64,000 bases of DNA from Streptomyces sp. S.PB5 (GTDB lineage Bacteria; Actinomycetota; Actinomycetes; Streptomycetales; Streptomycetaceae), in NCBI RefSeq assembly GCF_030403745.1, contig NZ_JAQMWP010000006.1:248001-312000 (forward strand), written 5' to 3'. The notes under the pieces are model-generated. The model was not told the DNA's origin, ran no database searches, and was given only the letters and a program-made list of their open reading frames with translations. Positions within the stretch are counted from its first letter, which is position 1. Each line of letters begins with the position of its first letter. Position numbers and translations under genes: made by a program. Shown piece by piece: positions 41,714 to 50,014 of this stretch.

Positions 41714-44086
41714 TCAACGGTCCACTCTCTCACCCGTGCCGGACGGGGCGGCGCTTTCCGCTGGGGTGTCCGGTGCCGGGTCACTCGGCTGCTCCGGGGC
41801 GTCTGCCCGGGGTCCGGCACCCGACTCCTCCTTGGGACGGTCCTCGGGTCCCTCGGGGTTCTCCGGCTCGCCCGCCGCCTCGCCGGCCTCGTCAGGACCG
41901 TCGGAGTCGTCCTCCTCGGCGGCACGGGCGGCGGCGCGCTTGCGCTGGGTGTACATCCGGAAGCCGGCGAGGACCAGCAGGAGGAAGCCGCCGCCGATGA
42001 CCAGCATCACCGTGGCGGTGAACTCGGTGACCTTGACTTCGAACTGGACGGGCTCGCCGTACTCCTGGCCGTCCTCGGTGTACAGCTGGGCGGTCACCGT
42101 GGCCCGGCCGTTGGCCTGGGCCGAGGTGCTGAACTTCACCGTCTGGCTGTGCCCGCCGGAGACCGCGACCCGGTGCTCCTGGTAGGCGCCCTCACCGATC
42201 TTGAGACGCGTCGGGCTCGTCGAGGTGAGCCGCAGGACCAGGTGGTCGACGCCCTGCACCAGGTTGTTCTGGACGGTCACGGGGATCGTGGCGCTGCGCC
42301 CGGAGAGCTTGGTGTCGGACTTGTCGATCAGCTTGACCTGATCGGTCAGGCGGTCGAGGTACAGCCGCACGCCGTCGCGGTAGCTCTGCGCCTCGGCGGC
42401 GCGGCCGCGCCACGACGTGGACATCTCACGGTTCATGGCCCGCCCGAAGGGGGTCACCACCCGCGACTGGTTGGTGAGGATGACCTTGAACTTGTCGAGC
42501 TGGTCCTGCGTGGCCGCGATCTCCTCGAAGGCCGCCTTCGGCATCTCCTGCTTGCGTAGCGAGGAGGGGTAGGCGGATGCCGACGGCACCTTCGTGGTCG
42601 CGCCCGCGTCCGGCTTGGCGGCGGCCGCGGCCGTGAGGCCCTGCGCCTGGGACCAGTTTCCGCCCTGGAGAGCCGTCACCGCCTCGGCCATGACCTGTGC
42701 CTGGCTTGCCGTCGCCATGCGCTGCGGGGCGACGACGATGCTGCGCTGCTTGTCCGTCTGGAGGTTGAGCGCGAGGCTCGAGGCGAGGAACTTCTGCACG
42801 GCGAGCGTGGCGGTGGATGCCTTCGTCAGATCGCCCTCGAACGCCGTGGACAGCCGAGCGTCCGCGACCACCGCCGTCGTGCCGCCACCGATGGGGCGGG
42901 CCGCGGACGGCGTGTACGTCAGGCCGGCCGTCTCCTGGAGGCTGTCGCTGCGTGCGATCACCTTGTCGGCGCCGGCGGAGGTGGCGACCTTGACGATGGA
43001 GGGGTCGACGGCGCCGTCGACGGGCCAGGCGAAGTTGGTGGTCGGTGTCACGTGGAGCACGGTCTCCACGGTGGAGGCCGCGACGTCGGTGGCCTCCTTG
43101 AGGTGGCTCAGAGTGCCGGCGACGGTCTTGCCGTTGTGGGCGATGGAGGCCACGTCCGGGTCTGAGAAGGGGAGAGCGACGACCTCTTTGTCCGCGACCG
43201 CGTCCTGAAGTTCGGCCAGCCAGTCCATGGCGACGTTCTGATGCGTGCCCGCCACAGTGCTGCTGCCCGACTCGACGCGATAGGCGCGCGTCATCGCGTC
43301 GACGGAGGCCAGCAGGTCCGGGTCGATCACCCAGGTGACGTCCAGGTCCTTGCCGAGGGACAGCAGCTGTTCCAGGCGGCCGCCCGGCGCGATCTCCTTG
43401 GCGAGGTCGTCGTTGAGGAAGACCGGCGTCTGCTGTTCGTTGGAGCCCGTCTCCGCCGTCATGTGCACGGTGGAGACGAGCGGCCACAGGACCGTGGTCT
43501 TCGTCTTCGTGTCGGCGCCCTCGGGCTGCCAGGGCAGGAACGTCCGCTGGATGCCGAGCACCTGCGGCCACTGCTGGGCCGCCGTCTCACCCGTGACCGA
43601 GACGCCCAGCTGGTAGACGCCGTCGCCGCCGAGGTCCAGCTCGTCGACCGGCACGGAGATGGTGAAACTCTGGGCGACGCCCGGAGTGAGCTTGGAGAAC
43701 TTCTCGACGTACTTGCCGCCGACGATCGTGCCGTCGAGGCCCGGCGAGAAGTCGGTGCGCTTGGCGATGGTGTCGATCGCCGACCGGGTGCTCACCTCCG
43801 GCCCCACACGCAGATCCACTTCGGCGTCGGTGACCGTCTGCTTGCCCTTGTTGGTCACGGTGCCGGAGACGGTGATCGTGTCGCCGTCCGTGGGGGTGCT
43901 GGGGGTGAGTGTGTCGAGGGCGACGGCCACCGTGCTGGAGGTGGGGGCGGCGTCCGCGGGCGTGGCGGTGGGCAGCTGGAGCAGTCCGGCCAGCAAGGGC
44001 GCCCCGGTGAGCAGGGCTCCGGTGCGCCGCAGCCAGCGGCGGGCAGGTGAGGGACTCGTCCCCTGGAAGTCTGCCGCCTCGGCCAC
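41714..44086 (-). CDS. DUF6049 family secreted/anchored protein
   Basis: A 790-residue surface protein of the DUF6049 family. A signal peptide covers roughly residues 1-47 (RTGALLTGAPLLAGLLQLPT to ADA). The external part opens with an Ig-like segment (GDTITVSGTVTNKGKQTVTD) and includes DVTWVIDPDLLASV and WPVDGAVD. A second Ig-like segment precedes the single membrane helix (TVMLVIGGGFLLLVLAGF). The cytoplasmic tail is acidic and Pro/Glu-rich. It begins at GTG 44086 and precedes murJ in the same direction, a conserved actinobacterial arrangement that suggests a cell-wall role. The exact function is unknown. Confidence 0.88.
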   Translation of the reverse strand: MAEAADFQGTSPSPARRWLRRTGALLTGAPLLAGLLQLPTATPADAAPTSSTVAVALDTLTPSTPTDGDTITVSGTVTNKGKQTVTDAEVDLRVGPEVSTRSAIDTIAKRTDFSPGLDGTIVGGKYVEKFSKLTPGVAQSFTISVPVDELDLGGDGVYQLGVSVTGETAAQQWPQVLGIQRTFLPWQPEGADTKTKTTVLWPLVSTVHMTAETGSNEQQTPVFLNDDLAKEIAPGGRLEQLLSLGKDLDVTWVIDPDLLASVDAMTRAYRVESGSSTVAGTHQNVAMDWLAELQDAVADKEVVALPFSDPDVASIAHNGKTVAGTLSHLKEATDVAASTVETVLHVTPTTNFAWPVDGAVDPSIVKVATSAGADKVIARSDSLQETAGLTYTPSAARPIGGGTTAVVADARLSTAFEGDLTKASTATLAVQKFLASSLALNLQTDKQRSIVVAPQRMATASQAQVMAEAVTALQGGNWSQAQGLTAAAAAKPDAGATTKVPSASAYPSSLRKQEMPKAAFEEIAATQDQLDKFKVILTNQSRVVTPFGRAMNREMSTSWRGRAAEAQSYRDGVRLYLDRLTDQVKLIDKSDTKLSGRSATIPVTVQNNLVQGVDHLVLRLTSTSPTRLKIGEGAYQEHRVAVSGGHSQTVKFSTSAQANGRATVTAQLYTEDGQEYGEPVQFEVKVTEFTATVMLVIGGGFLLLVLAGFRMYTQRKRAAARAAEEDDSDGPDEAGEAAGEPENPEGPEDRPKEESGAGPRADAPEQPSDPAPDTPAESAAPSGTGERVDR

Positions 44087-44332
44087 GCGCTCGCCCGTCC
44101 CTCGTCGTCGTCAGTGGTCGTCGCAATGTGCGTCCACGCATGGTAACGATGCGCGCTGAGGGGAAGTGCCGCGGACTGCTCCACAAGATCGGGGGAAGAG
44201 CCCGGTCCGTCCCGTATGTCTATGTATAAAGGGGGGTGGAGTCGTACGCCCGAGGAGTGGGCCCAGCACGGGTGCCTGTGCAGATTTAATGGAGGCGCCC
44301 GGCGTCGCCGGGGCCACGTACCCTCTTCTGTT

Positions 44333-45775
44333 GTGCCGAACGCCAACGAAGACACCCCTAGCGCCCTGAGTCAGGTGCAGCACCGTGCGGTCAGTGAACT
44401 GCTGCGGGTCGCCCCTGTCGCCGACGACCTTGCCCGCCGCTTCCAGGAGGCCGGGTTCTCACTCGCCCTGGTCGGTGGCTCGGTCCGGGACGCGCTGCTC
44501 GGCCGGCTCGGCAACGACCTGGACTTCACGACCGACGCCCGCCCCGAGGACGTACTGAAGATCGTGCGCCCGTGGGCGGACGCCGTGTGGGAGGTCGGGA
44601 TCGCCTTCGGGACGGTCGGGGCGCACAAGGAGGGCTACCAGATCGAGGTCACGACCTATCGGTCAGAGGCGTACGACCGGACTTCGCGCAAGCCCGAGGT
44701 GTCCTACGGCGACTCCATCGAGGAGGACCTCGTCCGGCGGGACTTCACCGTGAACGCGATGGCGGTCGCGCTGCCGGAGAAGGAGTTCATCGATCCGCAC
44801 GGCGGCCTGGACGACCTCGCGGAGCGCGTGCTGCGCACCCCGGGTACTCCCGAGGACTCCTTCTCGGACGACCCGCTGCGGATGATGCGGGCCGCGCGCT
44901 TCGCCGCCCAGCTCGACTTCGAGGTGGCCCCCGAGGTCGTCGCAGCGATGAAGGACATGGCGGGGCGCATCGAGATCGTGTCGGCCGAGCGGGTCCGGGA
45001 CGAACTGAACAAGCTGATCCTGTCCGCTCACCCCCGCAAGGGCCTGACCCTCCTGGTCGACACCGGGCTCGCCGACCACGTCCTGCCCGAACTCCCGGCT
45101 CTTCGCCTGGAGAGCGACGAACACCACCGGCACAAGGACGTCTACGAGCACACACTGATCGTCCTGGAGCAGGCGATCGCGCTGGAGGAGAACGGTCCCG
45201 ATCTGGTCCTCCGCCTGTCCGCCCTCCTGCACGACATCGGCAAGCCGCGCACGCGTCGTTTCGAGAAGGACGGCCGGGTCTCGTTCCACCACCACGAGGT
45301 GGTCGGCGCGAAGATGACCAAGAAGCGGATGACGGCCCTCAAGTACTCCAACGACTTGGTGAAGGACGTCTCACGCCTGGTCGAACTCCATCTGCGCTTC
45401 CACGGCTACGGCACGGGAGAGTGGACAGACTCCGCGGTCCGTCGCTATGTCCGTGACGCCGGCCCGCTCCTCGACCGGCTCCACAAGCTGACTCGTTCCG
45501 ACTGCACCACGCGGAACAAGCGCAAGGCGGCGGCACTGTCGCGGGCGTACGACGGCCTGGAGGAGCGGATCGCTCAACTCCAGGAGCAGGAGGAACTCGA
45601 CGCTATCCGCCCGGACCTGGACGGCAACCAGATCATGGAGATCCTCGGCGTCGGTCCCGGACCGGCGGTCGGTCGTGCGTACAGGCACATGTTGGAGCTG
45701 CGCCTGGAGAACGGGCCGATGAGCGAGGATGCTGCGGCCAGGGCTCTCAAGGAGTGGTGGACCGAGCAGGACTGA
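44333..45775 (+). CDS. cca: CCA tRNA nucleotidyltransferase
   Basis: A 480-residue enzyme that adds or repairs the 3' CCA of tRNAs, needed because the two tRNA genes in this window lack encoded CCA. The nucleotidyltransferase head has LVGGSVRDALLGR at 47-59 and the metal-binding DLDF at 62-65, then RRDFTVNAMA. A C-terminal HD domain follows (HRHKDVYEHTL, LLHDIGKPRTR), which may give phosphohydrolase activity. GTG 44333 is chosen because the protein begins PNANEDTPS; upstream in-frame codons from 44216 are non-conserved. It is divergent from the DUF6049-murJ block. Confidence 0.95.
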   Translation: MPNANEDTPSALSQVQHRAVSELLRVAPVADDLARRFQEAGFSLALVGGSVRDALLGRLGNDLDFTTDARPEDVLKIVRPWADAVWEVGIAFGTVGAHKEGYQIEVTTYRSEAYDRTSRKPEVSYGDSIEEDLVRRDFTVNAMAVALPEKEFIDPHGGLDDLAERVLRTPGTPEDSFSDDPLRMMRAARFAAQLDFEVAPEVVAAMKDMAGRIEIVSAERVRDELNKLILSAHPRKGLTLLVDTGLADHVLPELPALRLESDEHHRHKDVYEHTLIVLEQAIALEENGPDLVLRLSALLHDIGKPRTRRFEKDGRVSFHHHEVVGAKMTKKRMTALKYSNDLVKDVSRLVELHLRFHGYGTGEWTDSAVRRYVRDAGPLLDRLHKLTRSDCTTRNKRKAAALSRAYDGLEERIAQLQEQEELDAIRPDLDGNQIMEILGVGPGPAVGRAYRHMLELRLENGPMSEDAAARALKEWWTEQD

Positions 45776-45785
45776 GACAGCGAGG

Positions 45786-45817
45786 CGGGGTCATGTTTCA
45801 CGTGAAACATGACCCCG
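45786..45817. promoter_or_regulatory. parS inside a 32-bp perfect palindrome (first of a pair)
   Basis: The exact parS core is at 45795-45808. Symmetry continues nine bases on each side, making a perfect 32-bp palindrome that starts CGGGGTCATG. It lies ten bases after the cca stop, between convergent genes, so it can act as ParB site and hairpin terminator. Confidence 0.95.
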
Positions 45818-45827
45818 GAGCGCACCG

Positions 45828-45859
45828 AGGGTCGATGTTTCACGTGAAACATCGACCCT
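45828..45859. promoter_or_regulatory. parS inside a 32-bp perfect palindrome (second of a pair)
   Basis: The exact parS core is at 45837-45850, again with nine symmetrical bases each side (starts AGGGTCGATG). Its centre is 42 bases from that of the previous site, about four helical turns, so both face the same side of the helix. Confidence 0.95.
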
Positions 45860-45874
45860 GAGTCGCTTCGGTCC

Positions 45875-46354
45875 CTACTTGACTTCCTTGAGGCAGAGGA
45901 CCACGTTGTGGCCGTCGCCCGTCTGGTAGTAGGCGATCTCGGCTTCCTTCACGGTCTCGCACTTGCTGTCGTCGCTGGTGTTGTCGAACTTCTCGACGAC
46001 CTGGTACTGGGAGTCGCTGGAGCTGCAGTCGACCGTCTTCAAATCAGGGTTGATCTGCGTGCCCTGGTTGTGCATGCAGCTGCCGACGGACGTCGTCTCG
46101 GCGTCGGTCTTGCTGAAGAACCACTTACCGCCGGCGATGAGTATCGCGACGACGATGAAGCCGACGATCCGCAGGGTCTTCTTGCCGAAGCGCCGGGCAG
46201 GAGGGGTCGGCGGAACCGGCGCGTACGGCGCGGTGCCCTGCGGGGGAACGCCAGGCTGGCCCTGGGCGTAGGGGTTTCCGCCCTGGGGCGGGTACGGGGC
46301 CTGGGGCTGCTGGCCCTGCGCGAACGGGTTCTGGCCCTGGGGCGGAGTAGACAC
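45875..46354 (-). CDS. LppU/SCO3897 family membrane protein
   Basis: A 159-residue protein. Residues 1-55 are Pro/Gln/Gly/Tyr-rich (STPPQGQNPFAQGQQPQAPY), then a basic patch and one membrane helix at about 61-80 (IVGFIVVAILIAGGKWF). The outer domain has four cysteines (SCMHN, DCSSS, KCETV, LCLK) likely forming two disulfides. I recognise the LppU/SCO3897 family, with no known activity. GTG 46354 with AGGGGGA fits; the frame opens upstream at 46465. It converges with cca across the paired parS palindromes. Confidence 0.82.
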   Translation of the reverse strand: MSTPPQGQNPFAQGQQPQAPYPPQGGNPYAQGQPGVPPQGTAPYAPVPPTPPARRFGKKTLRIVGFIVVAILIAGGKWFFSKTDAETTSVGSCMHNQGTQINPDLKTVDCSSSDSQYQVVEKFDNTSDDSKCETVKEAEIAYYQTGDGHNVVLCLKEVK

Positions 46355-46476
46355 TGGGGGTCCCCCTAGTACATGGGTATGTGACGCACCTAAGGAGCGC
46401 GTAAGACGCACGTAAGTTACCGGGCCCCACTGACAGTCCTGTACCTCAGGGGGACTCTGTGGCATTGATGTGACAC

Positions 46477-47739
46477 TTACTGGCGTTCAAAGCGGACCAT
46501 AATCGCCCCAACTACCCCGTAGATAACGGCGACTGTGACCACCAACACCACAGAGCGCCCGTCCGGCGGAAGCATCAGGGCGGCCACGGCGGCCGCGCCG
46601 ACGAAGGCGACGTTGAAGAGCACGTCGTAGACGGAGAAGATCCGGCCGCGGAAGCCGTCGTCGACCGAGGACTGCACGATGGTGTCCGTCGCGATCTTCG
46701 CGCCCTGGGTAGTCAGGCCCAGGACGAAGGACGCCGCGAGCATCGGAGCGACGGCGAACGGCAGGCCCAGCGCGGGCTCCAGGATCGCGGCGGTCACCGC
46801 GCACACCGCGATCCAGCGGCCGGGGCTGAGTCGTCCCGCCGCCCAGGGAGTCAGTACGGCTGCCGCGAAGAAGCCCGCTCCGGAGATACCCAATGCCAGC
46901 CCCAGCAGGGCGAGTCCGTCATCGGTGTCCGAGGAGAACTCGTACCGGCAGAGCATCAGCAGCATGACCAGCAGGGCGCCGTAGCAGAAGCGCATCAGCG
47001 TCATCGTGGCGAGCGCTCTGGCGGCCTGTCGGCGTGGCGGGGAGGCGAGATGGCGTACGCCCGCCACCAGGTCGCGCGCGGTGCCGGAGAGGGCCGTGGA
47101 GAGGCTCTGCTGCACCAACTCGACATCGGGTCCCAGCAGTTCTGGCGACATGCGCAGCGACGCCATGGCAGCGCACAGGTACAGGGCGGCGCCCAACAGC
47201 ACCACGGCCGCGTCGGAGTCCGCGAACACCAGCCGTACGACGAAGGCGAGGCCGCCTCCCGCGGTTGCGGCGAGTGTTCCGGCGGTCGGTGACAGGGAGT
47301 TGGCGATGACGAGGCGTTCGTCGTCGACCACGCGTGGCAGTGCGGCGGACAGGCCCGACAGGACGAAGCGGTTGACGGCGGTGACGCACAGGGCGGAGAC
47401 GTAGAAGAGCCAGTCCGGGACGTGGCTGACCATCAGGACGGCCGTCGCCGAGGCCATCGCCGCGCGCACCAGGTTGCCGTAGAGAAAGACCTGACGGCGG
47501 CGCCAGCGGTCCAGCAGGACGCCGGCGAAAGGGCCGACCAGGGAGTAGGGGAGCAACAGGACGGCCATGGCGGAGGCGATGGCGGTGGCCGAGGTCTGTT
47601 TCTCCGGGGAGAAGACGACATAGGCGGCCAGCGCGACCTGGTAGACGCCGTCGGCGCCCTGGGAGAGCAGACGTACGGCGAGCAGGCGTCTGAAGCCTTG
47701 GAAGCGCAGCAGGACGCGCAGGTCACGTACGACGGCCAT
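46477..47739 (-). CDS. Major facilitator superfamily transporter
   Basis: A 420-residue membrane transporter with about 12 helices. The cytoplasmic loop-2 motif reads GPFAGVLLDRWRRRQVFLYG, the classical MFS signature G-x-x-x-D-R-x-x-R-R. Overall pattern (LRFQGFRRLLAVRLLSQGADGVYQ at the start) matches the MFS_1/MFS_3 enterobactin-exporter-like group. The substrate cannot be told. ATG 47739 follows GAGG; an upstream start at 47754 is possible. A hairpin between it and ino1 isolates it. Confidence 0.88.
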   Translation of the reverse strand: MAVVRDLRVLLRFQGFRRLLAVRLLSQGADGVYQVALAAYVVFSPEKQTSATAIASAMAVLLLPYSLVGPFAGVLLDRWRRRQVFLYGNLVRAAMASATAVLMVSHVPDWLFYVSALCVTAVNRFVLSGLSAALPRVVDDERLVIANSLSPTAGTLAATAGGGLAFVVRLVFADSDAAVVLLGAALYLCAAMASLRMSPELLGPDVELVQQSLSTALSGTARDLVAGVRHLASPPRRQAARALATMTLMRFCYGALLVMLLMLCRYEFSSDTDDGLALLGLALGISGAGFFAAAVLTPWAAGRLSPGRWIAVCAVTAAILEPALGLPFAVAPMLAASFVLGLTTQGAKIATDTIVQSSVDDGFRGRIFSVYDVLFNVAFVGAAAVAALMLPPDGRSVVLVVTVAVIYGVVGAIMVRFERQ

Positions 47740-47761
47740 GGGGCACAGCCTCACACAAGGG

Positions 47762-47795
47762 GAGGGTCCCCGGGCGGTACAACCCGGGGACCCTC
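47762..47795 (-). terminator. Terminator of the padR-ino1 unit
   Basis: GAGGGTCCCCGGG at 47762-47774 pairs perfectly with 47783-47795 around an eight-base loop, 37 bases after the ino1 stop. Confidence 0.88.
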
Positions 47796-47832
47796 GTCAC
47801 AGCCCTGGCAGGAGCGTTTTGTTCAGCGAGCC

Positions 47833-48915
47833 TTAGCGCTCGACCTCACCCTTGATGAACTTCTCGACGTTCTCGCGGGCCTCGTCGTCGAAGTACTGGA
47901 CCGGCGGGGACTTCATGAAGTACGACGACGCCGACAGGATCGGGCCGCCGATGCCGCGGTCCTTGGCGATCTTCGCGGCGCGCAGGGCGTCGATGATGAC
48001 ACCCGCGGAGTTCGGGGAGTCCCAGACCTCGAGCTTGTACTCCAGGTTCAGCGGGACGTCACCGAAGGCACGGCCCTCGAGACGGACGTACGCCCACTTG
48101 CGGTCGTCGAGCCACGCGACGTAGTCGGACGGGCCGATGTGGACGTTCTTCTCGCCGAGGTCCCGGTCGGGGATCTGGGAGGTGACGGCCTGGGTCTTCG
48201 AGATCTTCTTCGACTCGAGGCGGTCGCGCTCGAGCATGTTCTTGAAGTCCATGTTGCCGCCGACGTTCAGCTGCATCGTGCGGTCGAGGATGACACCGCG
48301 GTCCTCGAACAGCTTCGCCATGACGCGGTGCGTGATGGTGGCGCCGACCTGGGACTTGATGTCGTCACCGACGATCGGGACGCCCGCCTCGGTGAACTTG
48401 TCCGCCCACTCCTTGGTGCCGGCGATGAAGACCGGAAGGGCGTTGACGAAGGCGACCTTGGCGTCGATGGCGCACTGGGCGTAGAACTTCGCCGCGTCCT
48501 CGGAACCCACCGGCAGGTAGCAGACGAGCACGTCGACCTGCTTGTCCTTCAGGACCTGGACGACGTCGACCGGGGCCTCGGCGGACTCCTCGATGGTCTC
48601 GCGGTAGTACTTGCCGAGACCGTCGAGGGTGTGGCCGCGCTGGACGGTCACGCCGCTGTTCGGCACGTCGCAGATCTTGATGGTGTTGTTCTCGGAGGCG
48701 CCGATGGCGTCCGCGAGGTCCAGGCCGACCTTCTTCGCGTCCACGTCGAACGCGGCGACGAACTCGACGTCCTTGACGTGGTAGTCGCCGAACTGGACGT
48801 GCATCAGGCCGGGGACCTTGGACGCCGGGTCGGCGTCCTTGTAGTACTCGACTCCCTGAACCAGCGACGCGGCGCAGTTGCCCACACCGACGATGGCTAC
48901 GCGAACCGAACCCAT
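47833..48915 (-). CDS. ino1: Inositol-3-phosphate synthase
   Basis: A 360-residue enzyme that converts glucose 6-phosphate to inositol 3-phosphate with internal NAD cycling, feeding phosphatidylinositol and mycothiol synthesis. The Rossmann loop is VAIVGVGNCAASLVQG near the start; LNVGGNMDFKNM and SDYVAWLDDRKWAY are conserved active-site blocks. ATG 48915 with GGGAGC gives the family length; an upstream in-frame start adds 16 non-conserved residues. It lies 44 bases after padR, so PadR may control it. Confidence 0.96.
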   Translation of the reverse strand: MGSVRVAIVGVGNCAASLVQGVEYYKDADPASKVPGLMHVQFGDYHVKDVEFVAAFDVDAKKVGLDLADAIGASENNTIKICDVPNSGVTVQRGHTLDGLGKYYRETIEESAEAPVDVVQVLKDKQVDVLVCYLPVGSEDAAKFYAQCAIDAKVAFVNALPVFIAGTKEWADKFTEAGVPIVGDDIKSQVGATITHRVMAKLFEDRGVILDRTMQLNVGGNMDFKNMLERDRLESKKISKTQAVTSQIPDRDLGEKNVHIGPSDYVAWLDDRKWAYVRLEGRAFGDVPLNLEYKLEVWDSPNSAGVIIDALRAAKIAKDRGIGGPILSASSYFMKSPPVQYFDDEARENVEKFIKGEVER

Positions 48916-48959
48916 TCCGGTTGCTCCCTGTGTGTACGAGTGAGGTCCTGAGTGGACGC

Positions 48960-49652
48960 TCACGTGGCGGTGTCGTCGGGCGAATCGGTCCGGGGGGTGT
49001 CCCCGGACCGTGGCAGGTCGCCCGTCGATCCAGATGTGTTGTGCTGCTGAGAGGACTGAGCGGGCCCCCCGGAGGTGGGACCACGGAGGTCCCGTCCGGC
49101 CCGCTCGCTCTCGATGAGCTCGTTCAGCCAGCGCACTTCGCGCTCCACGGACTCCATTCCGTGGCGCTGGAGCTCGAGCGTGTAGTCGTCGAGGCGCTCC
49201 CGGGTGCGCGCGAAGGAGACGCGCATCTTGTCCAGGCGCTCCTCCAGCCGGCTCCGGCGGCCCTCCAGGACGCGCACGCGTACGTCGCGCGACGTCTGCC
49301 CGAAGAAGGCGAAGCGCGCGGCGAAGTGCTCGTCCTCGTAGGCGTCGGGGCCGGTCTGCGACAGCAGGTCCTCGAAGTGCTCCTTACCTTCCGCCGTCAA
49401 CCGATAGACGATCTTGGCGCGACGTCCTGCGAGTGGTGCGGCGAGGGCGTCCTCGGGAGCGTTCCCCGGCTCTTCGATCAACCAGCCGTTGGCGACCAGC
49501 GTCTTGAGGCAGGGGTAGAGCGTGCCGTAGCTGAACGCGCGGAACACACCCAGTGACGTATTGAGTCGTTTGCGCAGCTCGTAGCCGTGCATCGGGGACT
49601 CGCGGAGCAGGCCGAGGACGGCGAACTCGAGGATCCCTGAGCGTCGGCTCAT
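48960..49652 (-). CDS. PadR-family transcription regulator
   Basis: A 230-residue winged-helix regulator. Residues 1-80 are the PadR domain (LEFAVLGLLRESPMHGYELRK, then FSYGTLYPCLKTLVANGWL). The middle has a helical dimerisation segment (EGRRSRLEERLDKMRVSF), and the last 50 residues are disordered and Ser/Gly-rich. It probably binds the 23-bp palindrome 38 bases upstream of its start and represses its own transcript, which appears to include ino1. The inducer is unknown. Confidence 0.92.
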   Translation of the reverse strand: MSRRSGILEFAVLGLLRESPMHGYELRKRLNTSLGVFRAFSYGTLYPCLKTLVANGWLIEEPGNAPEDALAAPLAGRRAKIVYRLTAEGKEHFEDLLSQTGPDAYEDEHFAARFAFFGQTSRDVRVRVLEGRRSRLEERLDKMRVSFARTRERLDDYTLELQRHGMESVEREVRWLNELIESERAGRDLRGPTSGGPAQSSQQHNTSGSTGDLPRSGDTPRTDSPDDTAT

Positions 49653-49690
49653 CCTCTCGCCTCCTCGTCCCTGGCTCGCTTATCTCGCTC

Positions 49691-49713
49691 TGATGTATCG
49701 ACTCGATACATCA
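49691..49713. promoter_or_regulatory. 23-bp palindromic operator, probable PadR site
   Basis: TGATGTATCGA and TCGATACATCA form a perfect 11-bp inverted repeat around one central C. The sequence is AT-rich against its surroundings and contains ATGTAT/ATACAT arms typical of PadR operators. It lies just upstream of padR. Confidence 0.85.
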
Positions 49714-50014
49714 CGACGATAGAACGGCCATCCGCATGCGACAAGTGGGGGGACGGTGAACGGGATCACATCACTTATTCATCCGAGGCAAGTTGCCTGA
49801 TTTGGGGTGAACTTCGGGGCTAGGCGGGTTTTGACGGTGCGTAGTCTGTGCGCCATGCACACCACCGGGAACCGAGTGACGCTTGGGGGCGTCGTCGTCC
49901 CCGGTGCAGTACGGGTGAATGCGAAAGCGACCACATCCGTACTTCGGGGGGACCGGAAACCAGCCGCCGTTTCCAGGCGCGCAAGGGTGCGCCTGCCCGA
50001 GGAGTAGTCGTTCG
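49714..50014. other. padR-PBP intergenic region, no supported gene
   Basis: About 300 bases before the penicillin-binding protein gene. A 50-codon frame at 49855-50007 has no ribosome site and no recognisable family. TTGACG at 49830-49835 could be a -35 element, but I see no matched -10. GAGGAG at 50000-50005 serves the PBP gene. Confidence 0.4.

Noticed and set aside
49855..50007. 50-codon frame before the penicillin-binding protein gene
   Set aside because: No ribosome site and no recognisable family; the upstream region is better explained as promoter and leader.
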